Of a stretch of DNA of 40,778 nt, positions 35,027-40,778 are shown piece after piece. The notes below the pieces were generated by a model. The model was not told the origin of the DNA. It ran no database searches and was given only the letters and a program-made list of their open reading frames with translations. Source of the stretch: Acidobacteriota bacterium (lineage in GTDB: Bacteria; Actinomycetota; Acidimicrobiia; Spongiisociales; UBA5794); contig JADFQA010000029.1 in NCBI GenBank assembly GCA_022562055.1, positions 1 through 40,778 of the forward strand. The letters run 5' to 3'. The translations under genes were made by a program, and so were the position numbers. Every line of letters begins with the position of its first letter. The stretch's first letter is position 1.

Positions 35027-35683
35027 CTACACGAGGGTCGAAGCGATGTCGACTGCCTCCAGGAGAGTGGAGACAACCGGTACGCCGACTTTCTCGAGGT
35101 CGACGCGGTGGTGGGATCCTCCGTCGTAAAGGATGATCGGGATACCAACCGCGGCGGCTGCCGCCGCGTCGTCGAAGGTATCTCCGACGGCGACCACCTT
35201 TGAAGCCACAACCCCGTGAGCGGCAACCAGCATCTCGATGTGGGAACGCATCTGATCGGCCTTGAGAGCGCCCGCATCCTCGCGGTTGCCATCGATGCGT
35301 TGCATCACATCACGCAGACCGAACCCGGCGGTGAAAGGAACCAGCTCAGAATGCCACCACATGGACAAGATTGATTGCGTCCCATTCCGGTCTGCGACAT
35401 CGCGAATCGCGGCACGAGCATCGGCAGCAAGGTCAGCCTGGCGCATTAGCGACCGGTAGGTGTCATGGTAGACACCGTCGATGCTGGCCCACTCATCAGA
35501 CGTGACGGGACGCCCCATCAGGTTCTCGTAGAACAACACCACCGGCCTGGTGTAGTGATCGCGGTAGTCGTCTGCCGTTATCGCGCCTCGCCCGAGCGGG
35601 GCAACACACGCCGACACGGCGTCCACCACAATGTGGAGGTCGTCCAAAAGTGTCCCGTTCCAGTCCCAGATGATGTGTGCCAT
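35027..35683 (-). CDS. HAD superfamily hydrolase
   Basis: A 218-residue HAD protein. Motif I is IIWDWNGTLLDD, with nucleophile Asp7 and Asn9 at the position usually held by the acid/base aspartate. Motif II is ILSMWWHSEL, and motif IV is VVAVGDTFDDAAAA, giving the Mg2+ aspartates. Phosphoglycolate-phosphatase-like length and cap. ATG 35683 is the start; the frame to 35764 has no support and overlaps the ligase gene. The Asp-to-Asn change is common in a DWNGTL subgroup but makes a phosphatase call uncertain. Confidence 0.85.
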   Translation of the reverse strand: MAHIIWDWNGTLLDDLHIVVDAVSACVAPLGRGAITADDYRDHYTRPVVLFYENLMGRPVTSDEWASIDGVYHDTYRSLMRQADLAADARAAIRDVADRNGTQSILSMWWHSELVPFTAGFGLRDVMQRIDGNREDAGALKADQMRSHIEMLVAAHGVVASKVVAVGDTFDDAAAAAAVGIPIILYDGGSHHRVDLEKVGVPVVSTLLEAVDIASTLV

Positions 35684-35708
35684 AACGAGGCGAACCCTAG
35701 TTGACCGA

Positions 35709-36737
35709 TCAGTCGTCTCCAGCGCGCAGGACCGCATCGATACCGGGACCGGTCGGCCGCTCAAGTTGCTCCATCGTGCACATCTCCGGAGTTTTATCAG
35801 GCCTCCAGCGTTCGAATCGCGTAGCGTGCCTGAACGAATTGCCGGTCAGCTGGTCATACGAAATCTCGACAACGACACCGGGCTGCACAGGCACCCAGGA
35901 CATGTCTTTACCGCTGGACCACCGCGACTGGGCACCCGGCATCCTGTCAGATCCGAAAGACTCATCGGAACGCAGCGCTTCGAACCGCGCAAGCAATTCT
36001 GTGCGATCTGTGTTTGAAAACCCGCTGCAATGGCCAATGAAATGAAGCTCCCCGGCGTCGTTGTAGAGACCGAGCAGAAGCGAACCGATCTTGTCGCCGT
36101 CCTTGTGCACCCTGTAGCCACCAACGACAACGTCCACCGAGCGGCGATGTTTCACCTTGACCATCGCACGCTTACCACCCTGGTAGGCGGCAGCCGACTC
36201 TTTGCACACGATGCCGTCACAACCCGCAGCCTCAAACTCGTGGAACCAGCGTTCCCCGGTGGCAAGGTCATCCGTCGAGGGCGTGAGACTCCACCCTTCG
36301 CCGAGGGTTGCAAACAACTCTTCAAGCCGAGCACGACGCTCGGAAAACGGTCGTGGGCGCATGTCCGCACCATCGATAGCGATGAGGTCGAACACGACTA
36401 GCTGGGCGGGAGTCTCGGCAGCGAGCTTGTTGATGCGGGACTCGGCGGGATGAATTCGTTGTTGTAGGGCAGGAAAATCGAGGTGTCCATCCGTGACGAT
36501 GATGACCTCACCGTCGACAACCGCGTCTGCCGGAAGCTGTTCAAGCGCGGACACCAACTCGGGAAAGTAGCGCAACAACGGTTTCTTGGCGCGACTGTCC
36601 AACCGGAGATCACCCCCGTACGCAACACATCGAAAACCATCCCACTTCGGCTCGTACACCCAACCTGGACCCGACGGGAGGGACGTTTTCGTTTTCGCCT
36701 CCATCGTGTCAATGGGAGGATCCACACTCCATGTCAT
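35709..36737 (-). CDS. ATP-dependent DNA ligase, LigC-like
   Basis: A 342-residue ligase. The adenylated Lys31 is in VYEPKWDGFRC; motif III-like LVVFDLIAIDG, motif IV DGIVCKES and motif V MVKVKHRR follow, and an OB domain contains VVEISYDQLTGNSFRHATRF. No polymerase or nuclease domain. Size matches mycobacterial LigC rather than LigB or LigD. Start ATG 36737 is supported by TATGCT six nt upstream. It could act with the LigD-type polymerase at 21401 in end joining or base-excision repair. Confidence 0.93.
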   Translation of the reverse strand: MTWSVDPPIDTMEAKTKTSLPSGPGWVYEPKWDGFRCVAYGGDLRLDSRAKKPLLRYFPELVSALEQLPADAVVDGEVIIVTDGHLDFPALQQRIHPAESRINKLAAETPAQLVVFDLIAIDGADMRPRPFSERRARLEELFATLGEGWSLTPSTDDLATGERWFHEFEAAGCDGIVCKESAAAYQGGKRAMVKVKHRRSVDVVVGGYRVHKDGDKIGSLLLGLYNDAGELHFIGHCSGFSNTDRTELLARFEALRSDESFGSDRMPGAQSRWSSGKDMSWVPVQPGVVVEISYDQLTGNSFRHATRFERWRPDKTPEMCTMEQLERPTGPGIDAVLRAGDD

Positions 36738-36901
36738 GGCAGAAGCATAAGCTGATGCGGATACGCTGATGACACGAGCAAGCCGCATGGCCCGGCGGGA
36801 ACCGCAACCGCGCCGCCAGCAACGCGCAACTATCGATACACCACCCATTGTGGCTGGACGGTGTGCCAGTACCCGCGAACCAGCAATTAACATGACGGGC
36901 C

Positions 36902-38686
36902 ATGACTGCACAAGACAAGGATCAACCCAAGAGCCGAGACCTCTCACAGCTCCGCCGCCTGATGGCGTTTGTCGGTCCCTACCGCAGATACGCGATTCTC
37001 GGTGGCATTGGGGTGTTCATGGCCTCGGCCCTCGGGCTGGTGTTTCCACAGGTCATGGGTTCGCTCGTCGGAGACGCGCTAACCGGCTCGGGTTCGACGG
37101 CGGACATTGACAGGACCGCACTATTTCTTGCTTTCATCTTTCTTGCACGATCGCTGTTCATGGCGCTACGGATCTTCACGCTTGCATCCCTCGGTGAGGG
37201 TGTTGTCGCCGACGTGCGCATTGCGACGTACCGCCATCTCCTCACCATGCCAATCCGGTTTTTTGACGAAAACAAGACCGGCGAAATTACCTCACGCCTC
37301 ACTTCGGATATTGCGGTGGTGCAAGGAACAGTTTCGACGTCCCTTGCGACCGCCGCGGCCCAGGTCATCACGCTGATCGGCGGCGTGATTCTCATTTTCA
37401 GAATCTCCGTGAGTCTCGCCTTCTCCGTCATGGTGTTCCTCCCTGTCGCGATCGTGGTCGCCCGGGCGATCGGTGTGCGGCTCAAAAACACATCGACGGA
37501 GTTTCAGGACAGCATCGCGGAAGCGAACGGCGCTGCTGAGGAAGCCCTTTCGGCTATCCGCGTCGTGAAATGGTTCACCGACAGCGGGCAGCAAGAAGGC
37601 CGCTACAACGATGCGGTCGGGAGATCGTTTGTGCTCGCGAAGACCCGTGCTCGGCTGCGGGCAACGATGATCCCATTCGTCACGTTTACCGGCTTCGGCA
37701 CCCTGGCCTTTGTCTTGTGGCGAGGAGGACGGATGGTGCTCGACGGCGCACTAGGTGCCGACCAGCTCGTCACATTCCTGTTCTACACACTGGCGATTGC
37801 AGGCGCCATCGGAACCTTCACCGGGTTGTGGGGACAGCTCCAAGAGGCGATGGGTGCGTCGAAACGCATCTTCGAACTACTTGACAATCCGAGCGAGAGC
37901 GACCCCACGAGCGGAACCTACACGCCGGAATCCGTCGAGGGGAGGGTTACGTTCACCGATGTCCAATTCTCCTATTCGGACAGAGACACCGGCGTGCTTG
38001 AAGGCGTGACGCTCGAAGCATCCCCAGGCGAAGTCATAGCTCTCGTCGGACCCAGCGGCTCTGGCAAGTCAACACTCGTGGCATTGCTGCCAAGATTCTA
38101 CGAACCCCAGAGTGGGTCGATCATGATCGACGGAGTCGACATCGCAACGTGGGATCTGGAATCACTCCGGTCGATCATGGCAGCCGTGCCCCAAGAGACA
38201 CAGCTTTTCTCGGGGTCCATTGCGGACAACCTGCGCGTCGGTGATCCGAACGCGACCGACGACGATCTACGCGACGCCTGCGTAGCGGCCCACGCCGACG
38301 AATTCATCACGAGCTTCCCCGACGGATACGACACAATTATCGGCGAACGCGGTGTGAAGTTGTCGGGAGGTCAACGCCAACGCGTAGCCATTGCTCGGGC
38401 GCTGCTCAACGACCCGCGCATTCTCATACTCGACGAAGCTACAAGCTCGCTCGACTCTGAGAGCGAAGCCATTGTGCAGGATGCCCTCGACGTATTGATG
38501 AAGGGCCGCACGACGTTTGTCATCGCGCATCGGCTGTCAACGATCCGCAACGCAGACAAGTTGGTCGTGCTCAACAACGGTCGGATCGAACAGGTAGGGA
38601 CACACCAAGAACTCTTAGAAAACGGCGGACTGTACGCGGACCTCCATCGCCTCCAGTTCGCAACACAGTCCGTCGAGGACCGCTGA
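36902..38686 (+). CDS. ABC transporter, fused permease and ATPase (exporter)
   Basis: A 594-residue half-transporter that should homodimerise. Residues about 20-330 form six membrane helices (for example YAILGGIGVFMASALGLVF), including the coupling segment MPIRFFDENKTGEITSRLTS. The nucleotide-binding domain has Walker A GPSGSGKST (about 383-391), Q-loop VPQETQLFSG, signature LSGGQRQR (about 486) and Walker B ILILDEATSSLD (about 506), with His in VIAHRLST; all are intact. MsbA/LmrA-like; substrate may be lipid or drug. TAACAT 8 nt before the ATG is a possible leaderless -10. Confidence 0.93.
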   Translation: MTAQDKDQPKSRDLSQLRRLMAFVGPYRRYAILGGIGVFMASALGLVFPQVMGSLVGDALTGSGSTADIDRTALFLAFIFLARSLFMALRIFTLASLGEGVVADVRIATYRHLLTMPIRFFDENKTGEITSRLTSDIAVVQGTVSTSLATAAAQVITLIGGVILIFRISVSLAFSVMVFLPVAIVVARAIGVRLKNTSTEFQDSIAEANGAAEEALSAIRVVKWFTDSGQQEGRYNDAVGRSFVLAKTRARLRATMIPFVTFTGFGTLAFVLWRGGRMVLDGALGADQLVTFLFYTLAIAGAIGTFTGLWGQLQEAMGASKRIFELLDNPSESDPTSGTYTPESVEGRVTFTDVQFSYSDRDTGVLEGVTLEASPGEVIALVGPSGSGKSTLVALLPRFYEPQSGSIMIDGVDIATWDLESLRSIMAAVPQETQLFSGSIADNLRVGDPNATDDDLRDACVAAHADEFITSFPDGYDTIIGERGVKLSGGQRQRVAIARALLNDPRILILDEATSSLDSESEAIVQDALDVLMKGRTTFVIAHRLSTIRNADKLVVLNNGRIEQVGTHQELLENGGLYADLHRLQFATQSVEDR

Positions 38687-38713
38687 CCACACCTCCACGG
38701 GCGAGGTCGCTAT

Positions 38714-39706
38714 CTAGGCAGAGGCTTCAAGGTCCATCACGTACTGGTCTGCGGCGGCAGTGCAGATCACACGAAGGTTCTTCACGCCCCGTTTGATGTT
38801 GGCACGCATCATCGATTCGAGCGTGCCGTCGGATACCGCGGGATATAGCGCACTACCGGGGCACGAGGTAGCAGACGCCCAGTCTTTGTGGCCGCGTACC
38901 TCGCTCGGATCGACATTGTATGTGACCGCGGCCCACGCCAACAGTTCGGCCATCGCGGCGAGTTGCGCAACCGGGATGCCCTGCTCGTCAAAGTTCCCCT
39001 CAGCAGCGATCAGAAAATGGCCGGTGGGGTCGTAACTCGTTGCGGTATCGCCAACAGCGGTAATCGGACGACCCTCATATACGTTGCCTAGCGAGTCGAC
39101 GAGGAAGTGGTACGCCAAGTCGGGCCAGCCCTTGCCAAGATGAAACTTCTGGTGCTGGCGGGCCCGTGCCGGCGCCCGAGAGGCGCTTGAAAGGACGGCC
39201 GCGGTGTGATGCACGGTGAATCGCTCAATCGTGTGGCTGGTGAATTCGCCGAGATTTGGGTTGGCGCTCCATGCAGCTTTGCACAACACCGGCAACTCCC
39301 CCGCAACAGTCACGAAGGCGGCGAACTGCGAAGTCGAGTCCGACGGCGGCGAAGTCGTCGAGGTCGGAGCACTGGTCGTGGTGGTGGTCCCTGTCGACGA
39401 TGTTGATGTCGAGGGCGGGGTCGTTGTTGTGTTGGTCGTCGAGGTAGGCGCGACAGATGTCGTTGGCGGTGAAGACGAACTCGTTGTGTCATCGGGTGCT
39501 ACCGACGGCGTCGTGTCGGCGGGCACGGAACTACTAGAGGATGCCGACGACGCACTGGCGGCCAAAGACGTCGACGAACTCGCCGCGACCGAGGAGGAGT
39601 CGGCATCGTTCTCCTTGAAAAGTCGGGTCCATCCCAACACCGCGACCGCACCGGCGCCGGCGCCACCAAGGAGGCCCTTGAGGAACTGCCGGCGCGAGGA
39701 ACTCAT
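38714..39706 (-). CDS. Tat-exported peptidoglycan-recognition amidase (Amidase_2/PGRP)
   Basis: A 330-residue exported zinc amidase. SSRRQFLKGLLGGAGAGAV is a twin-arginine signal. Residues about 36-127 are a long Ser/Thr/Pro linker. The PGRP domain follows: FTVHHTAAVL with the first zinc histidine, YHFLVDSLGNVYEGRP, and GHKDWASATSCPGSALY with the second histidine and the cysteine, so the His-His-Cys site is complete. It cleaves the lactyl-peptide amide bond, probably in the cell wall. The gene after it ends 3 nt upstream of this start, so the two are co-transcribed. Confidence 0.9.
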   Translation of the reverse strand: MSSSRRQFLKGLLGGAGAGAVAVLGWTRLFKENDADSSSVAASSSTSLAASASSASSSSSVPADTTPSVAPDDTTSSSSPPTTSVAPTSTTNTTTTPPSTSTSSTGTTTTTSAPTSTTSPPSDSTSQFAAFVTVAGELPVLCKAAWSANPNLGEFTSHTIERFTVHHTAAVLSSASRAPARARQHQKFHLGKGWPDLAYHFLVDSLGNVYEGRPITAVGDTATSYDPTGHFLIAAEGNFDEQGIPVAQLAAMAELLAWAAVTYNVDPSEVRGHKDWASATSCPGSALYPAVSDGTLESMMRANIKRGVKNLRVICTAAADQYVMDLEASA

Positions 39707-39709
39707 CAG

Positions 39710-40117
39710 CTACACCGCCGACGAAATGTCGATGCCGCGCTCACCAAGCGTCTGCAGAAGCATTTCAGGATCGCGCACGGTGACCGTAACCGCGGCATGT
39801 TTACGTCTTACGAACGGCATCAGTGCGGGCACGCGCTCGTGAAAGCACACGCAGACTCCAGCCCGAGTGTTTGTGCCGAACGTCACGCCAGAGTCGACCC
39901 ATGACAGACGGAGTCCGATCGCCTTGTACGCGGAGTAGTCACGGGTGATGTGGGCACATTTCACGTTGCTGATCGGTGTGTCGATCACAAATCGCCCGAA
40001 CGTAGCAACAAAACGCTCGTCATCGACCACGACACTGGTGTTGCGCGGCCGAACTCCCAGCGGCGCGAGTAACGCCCGGTATTTCGGATCAAATCGGAAG
40101 TTGAACTCGTCGGCCAT
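39710..40117 (-). CDS. Conserved protein of unknown function
   Basis: A 135-residue protein with no signal peptide or membrane segment, containing FDPKYRALLAPLGVRPRNTS, FVATFGRFVIDTPISNVKCA and GVCVCFHERVPALM. The strand-rich pattern is that of a small PH-like or unknown actinobacterial domain; no catalytic motif is visible. TAGGAT six nt before ATG 40117 supports a leaderless start. It is the first gene of a two-gene operon with the Tat amidase. Confidence 0.7.
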   Translation of the reverse strand: MADEFNFRFDPKYRALLAPLGVRPRNTSVVVDDERFVATFGRFVIDTPISNVKCAHITRDYSAYKAIGLRLSWVDSGVTFGTNTRAGVCVCFHERVPALMPFVRRKHAAVTVTVRDPEMLLQTLGERGIDISSAV

Positions 40118-40197
40118 GTAACAATCCTATTCGATAGCAGGTAGTTACCACAGCTCCGCTACAATTTGGAGCAACCACTCAAAGTTTGCGAGGCGTT

Positions 40198-40778
40198 ATG
40201 AGCATCAACAGTCGCGGCGAGATCAACGGTCGACGCGTCGTGATCGTCGACGGGTTGCGCACACCCTTCCTTAAATCTCGAACCCAGTTCGCGAACGTAG
40301 GTGTCATCGAACTCGGCTCCACCGTCGTTGCAGAGTTAATACAGCGAAGCAACCTCCACCGCGACGCCATCGACTCAATCGTGTTTGGTGCGGTAGTTCC
40401 AGAGATTTCGGGACCAAACATCGCCAGAGAAATCGCCCTCTCCATCGGCCTGCCGTACTCGGTTGACGCGTACTCAGTGTCGCGAGCCTGCGCAACGAGC
40501 ACACAGTCTGTGATCAGCGGCACACAACAGATCCTCACCGGGGACGCAGACATCGTCATTGCAGGCGGTGCCGACACGTTGTCGCGGCCACCACTCACCT
40601 ATCAGGACAACTTTGTCGACGCAATGATGAGGGCGAACGCAGCGAAAGACCTTCCGACCAGACTCAAGGCCTTTGCGAAGATTCGACCGAAAGACCTGGC
40701 ACCGAACCCGCCGGCGATTGCCGAACGCACCACCGGCGAATCGATGGGTGACTCCGCCGAGAAGATGGCCCGCGAGAA
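40198..40778 (+). CDS. Thiolase / acetyl-CoA acyltransferase (3' end outside window)
   Basis: The first 193 residues of a thiolase. VVIVDGLRTPF opens the fold; the nucleophilic cysteine is in VSRACATSTQSVISG, and GDADIVIAGGADTLSRPP is the next conserved block. The insertion after RPPLTYQDNF, with FAKIRPKDLAPNPPAI, matches FadI/trifunctional-type thiolases. It should cleave 3-ketoacyl-CoA in fatty-acid beta-oxidation. ATG 40198 has GAGG 6 nt upstream; TACAAT at about 40160 is a likely -10. The frame stays open to the window edge. Confidence 0.9.
   Translation, partial: MSINSRGEINGRRVVIVDGLRTPFLKSRTQFANVGVIELGSTVVAELIQRSNLHRDAIDSIVFGAVVPEISGPNIAREIALSIGLPYSVDAYSVSRACATSTQSVISGTQQILTGDADIVIAGGADTLSRPPLTYQDNFVDAMMRANAAKDLPTRLKAFAKIRPKDLAPNPPAIAERTTGESMGDSAEKMARE

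Noticed and set aside
39310-39590. Low-complexity repeat tract
   Set aside because: It is the Ser/Thr/Pro linker of the Tat-exported amidase, not a CRISPR or tandem-repeat locus.

Overview
The window looks like a chromosomal segment of a moderately GC-rich actinobacterium, most likely of the Acidimicrobiia type (inferred from content and style, not from a marker gene). Supporting signs are a luciferase-like F420-type oxidoreductase, many stand-alone fatty-acid and CoA genes, a LigD-type polymerase plus a LigC-like ligase on separate transcripts, a SAM riboswitch in front of metY, and a repeated promoter layout. In that layout a TAnnnT -10 box lies 6-8 nt upstream of the start ATG, so many mRNAs should be leaderless. 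No rRNA, tRNA, CRISPR array, intact transposase or phage gene was seen.

Layout. 1-4.6 kb: minus-strand adenosine deaminase (cut by the window edge), murI and metX, facing metY with its SAM riboswitch and attenuator. 4.6-10.1 kb: a PPOX-like flavoprotein, a single-gene molybdopterin oxidoreductase, and a FadE-type acyl-CoA dehydrogenase divergent from a TetR regulator. 10.1-14.0 kb: an ECF sigma factor followed by a secreted zinc amidase, a secreted four-cysteine protein, a Thr-rich lipoprotein and a broken membrane protein; this looks like a small envelope regulon of undescribed function. 14.0-19.2 kb: an SDR, a frameshifted LLM oxidoreductase, a UvrD-type helicase, a hotdog thioesterase and an enoyl-CoA hydratase/isomerase. 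19.2-27.5 kb: a GAF-histidine kinase, a GNAT, a LigD-type polymerase, VOC, SRPBCC, a frameshifted membrane protein, an XRE/MmyB regulator, DinB, a berberine-bridge-type FAD oxidase and an HxlR regulator.

27.8-34.5 kb: a catabolic island under one apparent LacI-family regulator. It holds thiamine-diphosphate dehydrogenase E1 beta and alpha genes, a free-standing lipoyl domain instead of a full E2, the LacI gene, a decayed CoA-transferase, a VOC protein and an SDR. Sites matching GAAACGTTTC lie in front of both outer operons and the CoA-transferase remnant. 35.0-40.8 kb: a HAD hydrolase, a LigC-like ATP-dependent ligase, an ABC exporter, a Tat-exported PGRP amidase, a conserved unknown and a thiolase cut by the window edge.

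Two features recur. First, several otherwise recognisable genes carry single-base frameshifts (about 13.76, 15.22, 23.57, 32.46 and 32.66 kb), which means either gene decay or base-level assembly errors. Second, intergenic dyad repeats with a TCTGGCG-type core appear at several places. Functions are assigned by family motifs read directly from the translations; substrates are mostly not determinable.
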